Shown: one piece after another, positions 27,307 to 38,243 of the stretch | Layout: each line of letters begins with the position of its first letter | Numbering within the stretch: the stretch's first letter is position 1 | NCBI RefSeq assembly: GCF_000377505.1 | Contig: NZ_KB898185.1 | Coordinates: 372,001 to 436,000 of the forward strand | From: Paenibacillus massiliensis 2301065 = DSM 16942 | Lineage (GTDB): Bacteria; Bacillota; Bacilli; Paenibacillales; Paenibacillaceae | Reading direction: 5' to 3' | Length of the DNA stretch: 64,000 nucleotides | Made by a program: the position numbers and the translations under genes | Notes under the pieces: model-generated | The model's database searches: none | Seen by the model: only the letters and a program-made list of their open reading frames with translations | What the model was told of the DNA's origin: nothing

Positions 27307-28293
27307 TTATTGAGCAGCAGGCTCCTCATACACCACAACAGATTGGCTTTCAGGCTCCCATTTAACGGTCGCTCCCAGGGCTTCTCCAATTACTCGCAAT
27401 GGGACAACTGTGGTGCCATCAATCACCGCTGCCGACTGATTCAAAGTATACAGCTCGTTATTGATATACGCTTTTTTACTGTTGATCTGCAGTTTGACGT
27501 TCACCCCATCACGGATAACGGTTACTGATTTTTCCTTAGGGTTCCAGGATACTTGCGCATCCAACGCCTCCGAAGCAGCACGTAGCGGGACAAGTGTCGT
27601 GCCATTGTGATTAATCGGCTTCGCTTCATGCTCCTCCCCGTTAACGAACAGCCTCATTCCAGCTGGTCTCCCGGCTTTTTTGAAGAGCGCACCTAATCTT
27701 TTATAGCTGTCCAGATGGGATACATCCGCTAGCAACGCTTCCTCCTGCATGTACACGGCATCTGTAACACTTCCGTCTGCAGCCAATAGTTCAGCAGCCT
27801 CCGTTAGGGCCTCTCTTGAATCACGGATTGTTTCCAGTTGAGCAATCTGCTCCGAGTTCAGGCGATCAGGGTATTTCGTTAGGAGCAGATTCGCAATAAC
27901 CGTTCCCGCCGGCGTATCTTTCGTATTTTCTACAGCCTTAAGCAGTCCCTTATATCCGTTTGGTCCATTTTGTCTTTTATGGCCTCTGGACTCTCCGTAG
28001 GTATCTTCCGTTACGACAGCAGGGGCGGCTTCACCATCTTCTACTGCTTTGCTTTGTGTATTGTTTTCGCCATTCTTGCCCGTCTTGATCCTGTTGTATT
28101 CGGATTGGTCTTTGCTCCGGTTCAGGTTCTTACTCTGCTCTTCTCGGTTCTTTTCGTTCCCATTTGTTTTAGACGTTACAGCTTCTTGTCCGCTCTTCTG
28201 ATCATTTCCGCGTCCCTGCTTAGCTGCAGCGGTTCCTGCTGTCATACCCAACACCAGTATGCACGCTAATAAGGCTGTCCAAGTTTTTCTCAT
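27307..28293 (-). CDS. Secreted copper-amine-oxidase-like stalk-domain protein
   Basis: 328 aa from the ATG at 28293, which follows AAGGAGGAATG by a proper gap. Signal peptide 1-24 (MRKTWTALLACILVLGMTAG). Residues 25-115 are a low-complexity Lys/Asn/Glu/Gln region. Residues 120-205 form a small helical domain (DTPAGTVIANLLLTKYPDRL). The C-terminus has two stalk repeats of the copper amine oxidase N-domain type (TTLVPLRAASEALDAQVSWNP and TTVVPLRVIGEALGATVKWEP). These stalk domains are very common in secreted Paenibacillus proteins and are thought to mediate wall or matrix display; they carry no oxidase activity. Confidence 0.88.
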   Translation of the reverse strand: MRKTWTALLACILVLGMTAGTAAAKQGRGNDQKSGQEAVTSKTNGNEKNREEQSKNLNRSKDQSEYNRIKTGKNGENNTQSKAVEDGEAAPAVVTEDTYGESRGHKRQNGPNGYKGLLKAVENTKDTPAGTVIANLLLTKYPDRLNSEQIAQLETIRDSREALTEAAELLAADGSVTDAVYMQEEALLADVSHLDSYKRLGALFKKAGRPAGMRLFVNGEEHEAKPINHNGTTLVPLRAASEALDAQVSWNPKEKSVTVIRDGVNVKLQINSKKAYINNELYTLNQSAAVIDGTTVVPLRVIGEALGATVKWEPESQSVVVYEEPAAQ

Positions 28294-28582
28294 GCTGTCA
28301 TTCCTCCTTGTAATTAGCCGGGCATAATTGACCCTAAATATAATTTCGGCTTTTATAAGCAAGGAATTGAGAGCTATAACTTTCGCTAGTGATACGAGTT
28401 CACCGCCACTACTTCCAGAGGCCTACCAGCAATTAGTGGCTGACCAGTTAGTATAAAAAAAACACCTCCTACAATGTATTGGCTTCCCCATATAGGACAT
28501 CCAATGGTCATTGCAGAAAGTGCGATTCAAGGCTTCTGGTTACCTTATGGGATCAAGACACCCATAATTGTTCAAGGTACAT

Positions 28583-30976
28583 TCAGGCGTTGGATGGCTG
28601 CTGCATGTCGAATTTCAGGATATATCTTGAGCCTGCCTTCGTCGGAAATGATAACAGTCTTTCCCCGACAGGTGTCAAAGGAATCAAGAGGCCGTCTTCA
28701 CGAACCTGCATTGAAGTATCGGTTAGGACCACACATCCTCTTCCCATATCCGATATGACTTCAGCTTCACGTATAGCTCCATCCTGCCAGTTCAAGCTGA
28801 CCTCGAAGCCTCCCCGAGCTCTGAGTCCTCTTACAAAGCCTGACTCCCAGCGATCAGGCAGCGCAGGAAGGAACTCCAAGTAGTCTTGATGGGATTGGAG
28901 CAGCATCTCTGCAATCCCTGATGTCGCAGCAAAGTTACCATCGATCTGGAATGGAGGATGAGCATCGAACAGATTCGCATAGACTCCTCCCCGTTGACCG
29001 GATTCGCCATCCTTAACAAGTGTCAGCAGATTGGAGATCAGCTGCTCCGCTCGGTTCCCCTCCCGAAATCTGGCCCACAGGCCCATTTTCCAGCCGAGGC
29101 TCCAGCCTGTTCCCCCATCGCCCCTTAGCTCAAGTGAGGTTCTAGCCGCCTTGAACAGTTCAGGAGCCGAGCTGCCTGTGATCAGCCTGCCAGGGTAGAT
29201 ACCTACAAGATGTGAGACATGTCGATGATGGACATCCTCATCCTCAAAATCAAGGCTCCATTCCTGAAGCTGCTTCTGGCGACCGATACGCAAGGGCAGG
29301 ATTCCTTCTTTTTTCTCACGCAGAACCTCTACAAAATCACCATCTATCCCCAACAGCTCGGCGGCTTGAATACAGTTGTCGAACAGCTCGCTAATCAAGG
29401 ATATATCCATCGTCGTAGCTTCACTAATAGCATGATAGCCATCTTCAGCCACGAATTTATGCTCAGGTGATGTGGAAGGGGACGTCACCCAGAAGCCCTC
29501 CTTATTCATAACCAGCCAATCAAGACAGAACCATGCCGCTTCCTTCATCAGCGGATATGCCTGATCCCGCAGATAAGCTTCATCTCCCCCAAATGCATAG
29601 TGCTCCCATAAATGCTGGGTAAGCCACACACCACCCATCGGCCACAGCACCCAGATCGGGTCTCCGTCTCCGTATTCTCCCACAGGTGCCGTCTGCCCCC
29701 ACAGATCGGCATTGTGGTGGGCAACCCAGCCCTTTGCCCCGTAATTGATCCGGGCTGTCTCTCGTCCATTCACAGCCAGCCGTCCAATGAACTCAAGCAA
29801 CGGCTCGTGCAGCTCTGACAGGTTGCAGCTCTCCGCAGGCCAATAATTCATCTCCGCATTAATATTGAGCGTGTAATTACTGCTCCAAGGAGCCCGCAGC
29901 TCTTCGTTCCATAGACCTTGCAGATTGGCTGGTGTCGTACCGGGACGGGAGCTGGCAATTAGCAGGTAACGACCATAGTGGAACAGCAGCTCCACCAGAC
30001 CAGAATCGTCGCTTCCATATTCGACAATCCGCTGGTCTGTTGGTAAATTCGCAGGAGCGATGCTTTCTCCCAAATGCAGCTCTACTCGGTCAAATAACCG
30101 ACGGTGATCCTCCAGATGACGCTCACGGACCTCCTCGTATTTCCTGATGTACACTGCTCTAATCGCTTCAGCCGTGAGGCGACGAGGATCACGGCTCCTG
30201 TTGCTTGCACCCAGGGTCGGATCGAAGGAGGTCGCAGCACTGAAATACAGCACGGCCCCGGATGCACCGCTGATATGCAAGCCATCCTCATCAGCCTGTA
30301 GTGAGCCCCCATCCAGTACGGCGACCAGTCTGCCGTGAAAATGCAGAGCTTTTGTGGTTGCTGCCTCACCATAGCGAACGGGATGCTCCACGTCGTAATA
30401 GTTAGGCGCAACATACTCTGGAGCTACCCCAAATAACGTAAGCTCCTCTCCCTCCATAGCCGTCTGGACCCGGAGCTGGCTATCCAAACTGGCACGAAAG
30501 CTGAGCTGACCCGGCTTGCTCGCTGTCAGTCGAACCACCAGTGCTTGATCCGGATAGGATGCCAGCACCTCACGTGAATATTGAACGTCACCCACCTGAT
30601 AGGTAACGCTTACAATTCCTGTGCTGATATCAAGTCTTCGCTGATATAGCTGGTTGCTGTCCAGAGGTCCATGCTCCATCCAGATATGCAAGTCGCCAAA
30701 GGGCAGATAGGATTGAGTGTAGGGTCCCATCATCTGCTTGCTTAGCTCATCCGCTTCGGCATATCTCTGCTGAGACACAAGCTCTCTCATTCTGGGGAGA
30801 AGCTCTTGTGCGACCGGATTATTCCATTCACGGGGGTATCCTGACCAGAGCGTATCTTCATTCAGGGCAATGCGCTCTCGTTCTACTCCTCCAAATACCA
30901 TACCGCCAAGTTTGCCATTTCCAATGGGTAATGCCTCTACCCAGTTCTGGGCAGGGGTGTTGAATTGAATGTTCAT
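28583..30976 (-). CDS. Glycoside hydrolase family 95 protein (alpha-L-fucosidase/alpha-L-galactosidase type)
   Basis: 797 aa from the ATG at 30976, which follows TGGAGGT by 10 nt; the 25-codon longer reading has no such site. It shows GH95 hallmarks: the N-terminal beta domain opens [23 protein letters not shown], the (alpha/alpha)6 barrel has [29 protein letters not shown] (Asn-x-Asn base activators), [11 protein letters not shown] (catalytic Glu) and [15 protein letters not shown] (Asp). There is no signal peptide, so it is likely cytoplasmic and acts on imported oligosaccharides. The family is inverting and cleaves terminal L-fucose or L-galactose from plant xyloglucan or host glycans. Monocistronic, near the uronate genes. 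Confidence 0.92.
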   Translation of the reverse strand: MNIQFNTPAQNWVEALPIGNGKLGGMVFGGVERERIALNEDTLWSGYPREWNNPVAQELLPRMRELVSQQRYAEADELSKQMMGPYTQSYLPFGDLHIWMEHGPLDSNQLYQRRLDISTGIVSVTYQVGDVQYSREVLASYPDQALVVRLTASKPGQLSFRASLDSQLRVQTAMEGEELTLFGVAPEYVAPNYYDVEHPVRYGEAATTKALHFHGRLVAVLDGGSLQADEDGLHISGASGAVLYFSAATSFDPTLGASNRSRDPRRLTAEAIRAVYIRKYEEVRERHLEDHRRLFDRVELHLGESIAPANLPTDQRIVEYGSDDSGLVELLFHYGRYLLIASSRPGTTPANLQGLWNEELRAPWSSNYTLNINAEMNYWPAESCNLSELHEPLLEFIGRLAVNGRETARINYGAKGWVAHHNADLWGQTAPVGEYGDGDPIWVLWPMGGVWLTQHLWEHYAFGGDEAYLRDQAYPLMKEAAWFCLDWLVMNKEGFWVTSPSTSPEHKFVAEDGYHAISEATTMDISLISELFDNCIQAAELLGIDGDFVEVLREKKEGILPLRIGRQKQLQEWSLDFEDEDVHHRHVSHLVGIYPGRLITGSSAPELFKAARTSLELRGDGGTGWSLGWKMGLWARFREGNRAEQLISNLLTLVKDGESGQRGGVYANLFDAHPPFQIDGNFAATSGIAEMLLQSHQDYLEFLPALPDRWESGFVRGLRARGGFEVSLNWQDGAIREAEVISDMGRGCVVLTDTSMQVREDGLLIPLTPVGERLLSFPTKAGSRYILKFDMQQPSNA

Positions 30977-31110
30977 CGACGCTTGGACCTCCATTGCGTG
31001 GGATCGTTGTTTTGAACAGGATGTGGACGTTGTAGTTGAATCATTGACCATAACTATTCATAGTATAACGCTAATTATGCCATGTGGCTCGCACATTTCC
31101 GTCCCTGCAG

Positions 31111-31593
31111 CTACAGATCAAACACGTTCCTGATGAACCTCTGAATCTGCTTGCGATGATGCTTGTCATGGGGAATGAAGCCCTGCAAATACCCGCGTAT
31201 AGCAAATGTCTTCCCGTCTCCACTCTTATACTTCCGAGTATAGGCCTCCTCAGTCAGTCCCGAGATTTCAGCAATAATGCGCTGCCGCATCACGCAGAAC
31301 TCATCCACAATGTCCGCTCTGGTCTTGTTTTGTGCGTAGCGGGTCGCATCAGCATTAAATTCATCAAAATTGAGACTACGAACAGTAACAGCCTCTCCCA
31401 ACGTGATCTTGTGAATGCCCTCCTCATAAAAGTATTTGTCCCACAGCATCATATGACTGATGACATCCTTCAGACTCCATTTCCCCTCTTCCAAGGGAAT
31501 GGTCCAGTAGCTCTCCTCAAGTGCCTTCAATCGCTCTACGTAGGCGCTGAATCTCGCAAATTCCTCCACCATATCAGCTGTTGCTCTTGCCAT
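31111..31593 (-). CDS. DinB superfamily protein
   Basis: 160 aa four-helix-bundle protein of the DinB/YfiT type. Putative metal-binding histidines are H47 (KDVISHMMLWDKYFYEEG) and H142/H145-146 (FIPHDKHHRKQIQRF), the usual three-His pattern. Members include thiol-dependent S-transferases (bacillithiol in Firmicutes) as well as uncharacterised proteins. It lies alone between the GH95 gene and the uxaA terminator. Its substrate is unknown. Confidence 0.85.
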   Translation of the reverse strand: MARATADMVEEFARFSAYVERLKALEESYWTIPLEEGKWSLKDVISHMMLWDKYFYEEGIHKITLGEAVTVRSLNFDEFNADATRYAQNKTRADIVDEFCVMRQRIIAEISGLTEEAYTRKYKSGDGKTFAIRGYLQGFIPHDKHHRKQIQRFIRNVFDL

Positions 31594-31719
31594 CGCACAC
31601 CCTCCAAATGATCAAATTTTTAAAAATCCCTCACATCTACCACCACTACCATAATAGACCATGCTTTTCCTTTTTTCTATCAAATTGGACACCCTCCAAT
31701 TACTATGATCAGTTAGTAC

Positions 31720-31787
31720 AAAAAAAAGCAGGCTGACATCGAGACACCCTGGTACCATCCAGTGCATACTCTCTCATCAGACCTGCT
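31720..31787 (-). terminator. Terminator of the first uronate cassette
   Basis: On the minus strand AGCAGG-TCTGA pairs with TCAG-CCTGCT with a long structured loop (GGTACC inside), followed by eight T. It starts about 45 bp after the uxaA stop at 31830. Confidence 0.75.
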
Positions 31788-31829
31788 GATACTATCTCCT
31801 ATTATGCCATAACAAGATATCAAGACCTC

Positions 31830-33320
31830 TTACAGCGTTACCCCGTTCTTGAAGATCGCCAGCTCACGGAACTGATTCTTCTCGTTGTTAACTTGCTTGC
31901 CGCTCGCTACCTCAATGATATATTGTACGAATTCCTTCAAGGTATCCTCCATGCTCGCACCATCTACCAGACTACCCGCATTAAAATCGATCCAGTGTGG
32001 CTTCGACTGATAGAGTGGCGAATTGGTAGATACCTTCATCGTCGGTACGAAGGAACCGAACGGCGTGCCTCGACCTGTCGTGAAGATGACCAGCTGACAG
32101 CCGGATGCAGCAAGTGCTGAAGAGGCCACCAGATCATTACCCGGCGCACTCAGCAGGTTCAGTCCCTTAGTCTGAAGACGTTCGCCATAGTGGATCACAT
32201 CATTGACAGCCGAGATACCTGATTTTTGCGTACAGCCTAGTGATTTGTCCTCCAAAGTCGTAATGCCCCCAGCCTTATTGCCTGGTGAAGGATTCTCATA
32301 TACTGGCTGCTTGTAATCCAGGAAATATTGCTTGAAGTTATTGATCAAGTCCACAATTTTGTGGAACACAACTTCATCCGCTGCACGTTCCATCAGAATC
32401 GTCTCTGCGCCGAACATCTCTGGCACCTCAGTCAGTACAGTTGTCCCGCCCTGAGCGGCCATATAATCTGACAGCTTGCCTACGAGTGGATTCGCCGTAA
32501 TGCCAGATAAGCCATCCGATCCGCCACATTTCAGTCCAATCTTCAGCTCTGACAGCGGCACCGTCTCCCGACGATCCTGACTGGCTTCACGATGAAGCTC
32601 ATGCAGCAGAGCCACACCAGCCTCGACTTCATCCCCGACCTCTTGGGATAGGAGGAATTTTACTCGTGCAGGATCATATTCGCCAATCGCCTGCTTGAAA
32701 TCCTCCATGCTGTTATTTTCACAGCCCAGGCCCAGCACCAATACCCCGCCAGCATTTGGATGCTGTACGGCGTCGGCCAGAATGGTACGAGTCATCACAT
32801 GATCATCCCCCAGCTGAGAGCAACCGTAGTTATGCTTGAGCACGAGGGTGCTTTCAAAAGGAGCTATGCTTCCTGCCTCCTCCTTAAAGCGGTTAATAAT
32901 CATTTCAGCTACACCGTTCACACAGCCTACAGTAGGCACAATCCAGAGCTCATTACGAATACCGACATTGCCATTTTTGCGTACATAGCCTTCAAAAGTA
33001 AGGTTCTCCAGCTCGAACTCGTTGGGCTGAAGTCTAGGCTCATATGAATAGGACTCCACTCCGGTCAGGTTCGTACGCGCATTCTGGGTATGAATATGCT
33101 CTCCGACTTCAATCGTTTGCGTAGCATGACCAATCGGATACCCGTACTTCAGTACATTCTCTCCCTCAGCAATGCGCGACAGCGCAATCTTGTGACCGCG
33201 TGGCACATCCTCCAGCAGCACAGTATCCTGGCCATCCACATGAATGGCCTCCCCCTTGACATAATCACGCAGGGCTACAACTACGTTATCACGTTCATGA
33301 ATTTTGATAAATTCAAGCAT
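31830..33320 (-). CDS. uxaA: Altronate dehydratase, cassette 1
   Basis: 496 aa from the ATG at 33320, which follows GGAGGCG by 6 nt and overlaps the uxaB stop by 8 bp. Residues 1-95 form the SAF-type N-domain (FIKIHERDNVVVALRDY). The large C-domain has the UxaA/GarD signatures IVPTVGCVNGVAE, LKHNYGCSQLGDDH, LGLGCENNSM, LKCGGSDGLSGITANP and DKSLGCTQKSG, with cysteines that bind iron or manganese. It converts D-altronate to 2-keto-3-deoxygluconate in galacturonate breakdown. It is the last gene of the unit uxaC-lacI-uxaB-uxaA and clearly paralogous to the gene at 38244, with the same length. Confidence 0.96.
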   Translation of the reverse strand: MLEFIKIHERDNVVVALRDYVKGEAIHVDGQDTVLLEDVPRGHKIALSRIAEGENVLKYGYPIGHATQTIEVGEHIHTQNARTNLTGVESYSYEPRLQPNEFELENLTFEGYVRKNGNVGIRNELWIVPTVGCVNGVAEMIINRFKEEAGSIAPFESTLVLKHNYGCSQLGDDHVMTRTILADAVQHPNAGGVLVLGLGCENNSMEDFKQAIGEYDPARVKFLLSQEVGDEVEAGVALLHELHREASQDRRETVPLSELKIGLKCGGSDGLSGITANPLVGKLSDYMAAQGGTTVLTEVPEMFGAETILMERAADEVVFHKIVDLINNFKQYFLDYKQPVYENPSPGNKAGGITTLEDKSLGCTQKSGISAVNDVIHYGERLQTKGLNLLSAPGNDLVASSALAASGCQLVIFTTGRGTPFGSFVPTMKVSTNSPLYQSKPHWIDFNAGSLVDGASMEDTLKEFVQYIIEVASGKQVNNEKNQFRELAIFKNGVTL

Positions 33321-34809
33321 GCTGTTCGCCTCCATATGGTTGAGATCCGCTAACAGCGTATATTTGCTGTCTTAGCGCCTCTTTCATTCCATGTGTTTCC
33401 ATAATGAACATTTGATCTGCCAGCTGATCCACCAAATCCGCTATCCCGGTCAGATCCTGTCCCCACCAATCCTCGTGCTGCAGTACAGCCCTTGCAAGAA
33501 TGCCCAGCTCTTCTCTCGTGCAGGTGCAATCGCGCCACATATCCTGTAGCTCCTGCAGAATGACCGGATTATCGGAGAGCTCAATTTTCTCTGCCCCTCT
33601 TCTTCCTTTATACATGACCAGTAATGCCGCTAGGGCAAAGACCGTAGCTGAGGGGAGCTCATTGTGCTTAGCATGATACTCCAGAAGAACCGGGAGATTC
33701 CGGGTTCTGAATTTGGAAAAGGAATTGAGCGCAATGCTCATCACGTAGTGCTTGATGAAAGGATTGCGGAAACGATCTATAACATCCTCTGCAAAGCTTT
33801 TCAATGCCTGCTCAGACAGATCAAGCGTCGGAATAATCTCACGGTGAATCAAATTCCGGATATAAGCGCCCACCTCAGGGTCCTCGACCGCCTCTCGAAC
33901 CGTCTCCAGACCGCTTAGATAGGCTACTGGAGTCAGGGCTGTATGCGCTCCATTCAGGATGCGAACCTTTTGCTCTCGATAAGGCTTCAGGTCGTCCACA
34001 ACAAGAAGGTTCAGCTTCGCCAGATCGGCTGGAAATTCCGCACGCACATACTCTGGTCCTTCAATGACCCATAGATGATAAGGCTCGCCTACAATCATGA
34101 AGGGGTCCTGGTACCCTAGTTGCTGCTGAAGCTCAGCTGCCCGATCCTTCGGATACCCCGGAACAATTCGATCCACCAGACTGTTGCAGAACGTATTGGC
34201 TTCCTTCAGCCAGTGAAGAAATCCTTCCTCCAGTCCCCACCGATGGGCATGCTGCACGATAATGTCCCGCAAAATCTCTCCATTGCGCTCGATCAGCTCA
34301 CAAGGAACGATGATCCAGCCCTTGGAGGGGTCTGCCTGGAACGTCTGATAGCGACGATACAGGAGAGCCGCCAGCTTGCCTGGGAAGCTGCGCTGAGGCT
34401 GGTCCTCCAGTCGATCATCCGGATCGTAGACAATGCCCGATTCCGTAGTATTGGATAAGACAAAGCGGATGTCGGGGCTGTCCGCCAACTGCATGAAGGC
34501 TTCGTATTGACGGTGAGGATTCATTCCCCGCGTAATGCACTCAATGACACGTTGCTCTCTTACTTCCTCCCCATGCTGAATACCTTCCAGCTGTAAGGTG
34601 TATACTCCCCCCTGCTCATTGAGGCCTTCAGCTGACGTTCCTTCTGCCCTGGCTTGCAGTACAACTACACCTGTATTCCAGCCCAGACGTTCATTCATCA
34701 CATCAATATGCCATTCGGCAAAGCCGCGCATAAAATTCCCATCACCGAACTGGATCACTCGTTCCACCAAGTCGGAGGATGCTTCACTGCTTCTGACAAG
34801 CCTCTCCAT
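33313..34809 (-). CDS. uxaB: Tagaturonate reductase (altronate oxidoreductase), cassette 1
   Basis: 498 aa from the ATG at 34809, behind GGGAGGGG; the longer frame starts upstream of that site. Mannitol-dehydrogenase superfamily: NAD-binding N-domain (RVIQFGDGNFMRGFAEWHID) and C-domain with [24 protein letters not shown], where the lysine and Asn-Gly-His-Thr residues make the active site. It reduces D-tagaturonate to D-altronate with NADH. The 3' end overlaps uxaA by 8 bp. The paralogue is at 39762. Confidence 0.95.
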   Translation of the reverse strand: MERLVRSSEASSDLVERVIQFGDGNFMRGFAEWHIDVMNERLGWNTGVVVLQARAEGTSAEGLNEQGGVYTLQLEGIQHGEEVREQRVIECITRGMNPHRQYEAFMQLADSPDIRFVLSNTTESGIVYDPDDRLEDQPQRSFPGKLAALLYRRYQTFQADPSKGWIIVPCELIERNGEILRDIIVQHAHRWGLEEGFLHWLKEANTFCNSLVDRIVPGYPKDRAAELQQQLGYQDPFMIVGEPYHLWVIEGPEYVRAEFPADLAKLNLLVVDDLKPYREQKVRILNGAHTALTPVAYLSGLETVREAVEDPEVGAYIRNLIHREIIPTLDLSEQALKSFAEDVIDRFRNPFIKHYVMSIALNSFSKFRTRNLPVLLEYHAKHNELPSATVFALAALLVMYKGRRGAEKIELSDNPVILQELQDMWRDCTCTREELGILARAVLQHEDWWGQDLTGIADLVDQLADQMFIMETHGMKEALRQQIYAVSGSQPYGGEQHA

Positions 34810-34880
34810 TGTTGAACCCCTCCCAGGTATGTTTGGTAACTCATTACGTTTGTTGCCAATACGAAATATTCGCAATTTAT

Positions 34881-34894
34881 TGCACACGTTAACA
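34881..34894 (-). promoter_or_regulatory. LacI-family operator upstream of uxaB, cassette 1
   Basis: TGCACACGTTAACA lies 72 bp before the uxaB start. The identical 14-mer lies at 41284 upstream of the second uxaB. The right half (CGTTAACA) matches the perfect palindrome before uxaC of cassette 2. Confidence 0.65.
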
Positions 34895-34903
34895 TTTTCA
34901 CGT

Positions 34904-34944
34904 AGTCCAGACTCCCCCGTATCTTAGCTGGGGAATCGTGGACT
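34904..34944 (-). other. Hairpin between lacI and uxaB, cassette 1
   Basis: AGTCCA and TCCCC pair with GGGGA and TGGACT around an internal loop. No T tract follows on the minus strand. It may be an mRNA processing or attenuation stem after the lacI stop. Confidence 0.4.
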
Positions 34945-35058
34945 TCTATACTTTTGGGTCGCTTACATGCACACGAGCGCTTCTGAAGTGTCACCAAATG
35001 TCTGGAAGAATCATTTTCCACCAAGACCAGGATAGTGATTCGCCCCAGGTTCACTTAA

Positions 35059-36231
<1,173 letters not shown>

Positions 36232-36294
36232 TTACATAAATGTGGTGGTTAGCTCCGCAAGAAGCTGCTGCTGCCCTGAACAGCTATGTTCCTG

Positions 36295-37716
36295 TTATTG
36301 CTTAACCAGCGCAGGAAAGCGGAAGTATTCCACAGCATTATAATAGCAAATCCCCCGAATCAGCTCTTCCAGCAGCTCATCATCCGCAGGTGCCTCACCT
36401 TCTTCTACCCACGTTCCAACCAGATCACACAGGATACGACGGAAGTATTCGTGACGTGTATAGGACAAGAAGCTACGGGAATCCGTTAGCATTCCGATGA
36501 AGCGTGGCAGGACACCAAGATTGGCGAGAATCTTCATCTGCTCCAGCATACCTTCCTTATGATCATTGAACCACCAAGCTGTACCGAACTGAATCTTGCC
36601 CTTGACTCCACCAGATTGGAAGCTGCCAGCAACGCTAGCCAGTACATGATAATCAGTTGGGTTCAAGGAGTACAGGATCGTTCTTGGCAGGCCACTTGCC
36701 TGCTCCAGCGCATCCAACAGCTTCATAAGCGGCTCGGCAATTGGACCATCATTGATGGAATCGTATCCGGTATCCGGCCCCAATTTGCGGAATGCTGCTG
36801 TGTTGTTATTACGCAGAGCGTGAATATGGAATTGCATCGCCCAATCGAGCTCGGCGTAGAGCTGACCTAAGAAGACCAGTGTATAGGACTTGTGCTTCGC
36901 TTCTTCCTCAGCGCTGACCTGACCTTGCTCCAACGCTTTAAGGAAAATCTCCGATACTTCCTCCAGCGATGCATGCTCGTATCCGAGCGTATCCAGAGCA
37001 TGGTCTGACACACGACAGCCAATGGAATGGAAAAAGCGAACACGAGATTCAAGCGCTTTCAAAAACTGTCCATAATCCGTAATCTCTTGCTTCGCTGCCT
37101 CCGACAGCTTCGTTACCCAAGGACGGAATGTAGCGCGATTGATTTCCAGGCCCTTGTCGGGACGGAAGCTTGGTAGCACCGCTGTCTCAAAATTCGGAAG
37201 CTGGCTGATCTTCGTATGATAATCCAGATCATCTACAGGATCATCCGTCGTGCAGACCACCTTCACTTTGGATTTGGTAATCAGGTCACGTGCACCGAAG
37301 CCCTCTCCCTGCAGCTGTGCATTCACCTGCTCCCAGATGACTGGCGCATTCTTCTCATTCAGAAGCTCTGTTACACCAAAAAAACGCTGCAGCTCCAGGT
37401 GCGTCCAATGATATAACGGGTTGCCGATGAGCTGAGGTACGGTTCTGGCCCATGCCATGAATTTATCGTAGTCGTCACCATCTCCCGTAATTAGCCGTTC
37501 ATCAACTCCATTTGCGCGCATAACTCTCCATTTATAATGATCGCCGTACAGCCACGCCTCAGTAATGTTCTTGAAGGTCTTGTTCTCATAAATCTCCTGC
37601 GGGCTCAAATGACAATGATAATCCACAATCGGCATATCCTTGGCGTACTGATGATACAGCTTGACAGCTGTGGGTGAGTTGAGCAGAAAATCCTCATTCA
37701 GAAATGCTTTTGCCAT
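36295..37716 (-). CDS. uxaC: Uronate isomerase, cassette 1
   Basis: 473 aa from the ATG at 37716 (AAAGGA 9 nt upstream; an in-frame ATG three codons earlier overlaps the site). Amidohydrolase-like glucuronate/galacturonate isomerase: IVDYHCHLSPQEIYENK (metal-binding HxH), WKWRV-like KWRVMRANG, VVCTTDDPVDDL, VLPSFRPDKG, GRVSDH-like GCRVSDHALD and FIGMLTDSRSFLSYTRHEYFRR. It converts D-galacturonate to D-tagaturonate (or D-glucuronate to D-fructuronate). First gene of cassette 1, with a LacI-type operator 32 bp upstream. The paralogue is at 42697. Confidence 0.96.
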   Translation of the reverse strand: MAKAFLNEDFLLNSPTAVKLYHQYAKDMPIVDYHCHLSPQEIYENKTFKNITEAWLYGDHYKWRVMRANGVDERLITGDGDDYDKFMAWARTVPQLIGNPLYHWTHLELQRFFGVTELLNEKNAPVIWEQVNAQLQGEGFGARDLITKSKVKVVCTTDDPVDDLDYHTKISQLPNFETAVLPSFRPDKGLEINRATFRPWVTKLSEAAKQEITDYGQFLKALESRVRFFHSIGCRVSDHALDTLGYEHASLEEVSEIFLKALEQGQVSAEEEAKHKSYTLVFLGQLYAELDWAMQFHIHALRNNNTAAFRKLGPDTGYDSINDGPIAEPLMKLLDALEQASGLPRTILYSLNPTDYHVLASVAGSFQSGGVKGKIQFGTAWWFNDHKEGMLEQMKILANLGVLPRFIGMLTDSRSFLSYTRHEYFRRILCDLVGTWVEEGEAPADDELLEELIRGICYYNAVEYFRFPALVKQ

Positions 37717-37747
37717 GAGATACATTCCTTTCTGGTAAATAAGATTG

Positions 37748-37761
37748 TGTTAACGTGAACA
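37748..37761 (-). promoter_or_regulatory. LacI-family operator upstream of uxaC, cassette 1
   Basis: TGTTAACGTGAACA, one base from the perfect palindrome TGTTAACGTTAACA found upstream of the second uxaC. It lies 32 bp before the uxaC start. The central CG is typical of LacI and CcpA operators. Confidence 0.65.
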
Positions 37762-37964
37762 TTTTATAATCAGCTACACCCCATTATAAAACATATATCA
37801 TATATAAATGCAATACCCTTTTATGATATTTATCATATTTCCCTTGTAAAACAGTACATTTCAGAGCTGTGTCTCCTAGCTTCATATCTAGGATGCAGCA
37901 GCATGCACACATGTGCACATCTTCACTTATCTTACATCGTCCATTCACCTCTGGATGACAGCAA

Positions 37965-38001
37965 CAAGACTCCTGACCGACTGGGGGCGGCAGGAGTCTT
38001 G
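37965..38001 (-). terminator. Possible terminator of cassette 2
   Basis: CAAGACTCCTG pairs perfectly with CAGGAGTCTTG (11 bp, GC-rich loop). On the minus strand the tail is TTGTTGCTGTC, so a true T tract is missing. It lies about 240 bp after the uxaA stop. Confidence 0.5.
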
Positions 38002-38165
38002 AGATTCAATGACAACACTATTCAAGCTATAATACCAACTAATACAGACCTGTTAACAACAGTCTACAATAACAATTCGAATAACCATATAAATCACAAG
38101 TTAAAAGACAAGTTAAATAATAATCTATAAATAATCTATAATTATTCTATAGACTTAACACATAA

Positions 38166-38213
38166 GCTTCTTCAAAGGCTTCTTCAAAGGCTTTTTCAAA
38201 AACTTATTCAAAA
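38166..38213. repeat. 12-bp tandem repeat after uxaA, cassette 2
   Basis: Two perfect GCTTCTTCAAAG units (38166, 38178), then two diverged ones (GCTTTTTCAAAA at 38190 and ACTTATTCAAAA at 38202). It begins 31 bp beyond the uxaA stop codon. Confidence 0.85.
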
Positions 38214-38243
38214 GCTCACTTCATACCCTTCTTCGTAGCGATC

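Larger units (their letters stand above)
37762..38243. other. Gap between the two uronate cassettes
   Basis: About 480 bp separating uxaC of cassette 1 from the uxaA stop of cassette 2. It holds an 11-bp hairpin (37965-38001), a very AT-rich stretch of repeated AATCTATAA-like words (38090-38160) and a 12-bp tandem repeat (38166-38213). No ORF has a ribosome binding site. I see no transposon end or target-site duplication that would explain the duplication. Confidence 0.5.

Noticed and set aside
28405..28440. Hairpin GCCACTA/TAGTGGC between the stalk-protein and GH95 genes
   Set aside because: No T tract on the correct side on either strand, so not called a terminator.
30977..31051. 25-codon N-terminal extension of the GH95 protein
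   Set aside because: The upstream ATG has no binding site, and homologous sequence begins near MNIQFN.
28440..31728. Shared 22-bp word at two places (TGACCAGTTAGTAT plus A-run near 28442 and TGATCAGTTAGTAC plus A-run near 31706)
   Set aside because: Twenty of 22 positions match, but eight are an A-run; a pair like this is expected about once by chance in a window of this size.
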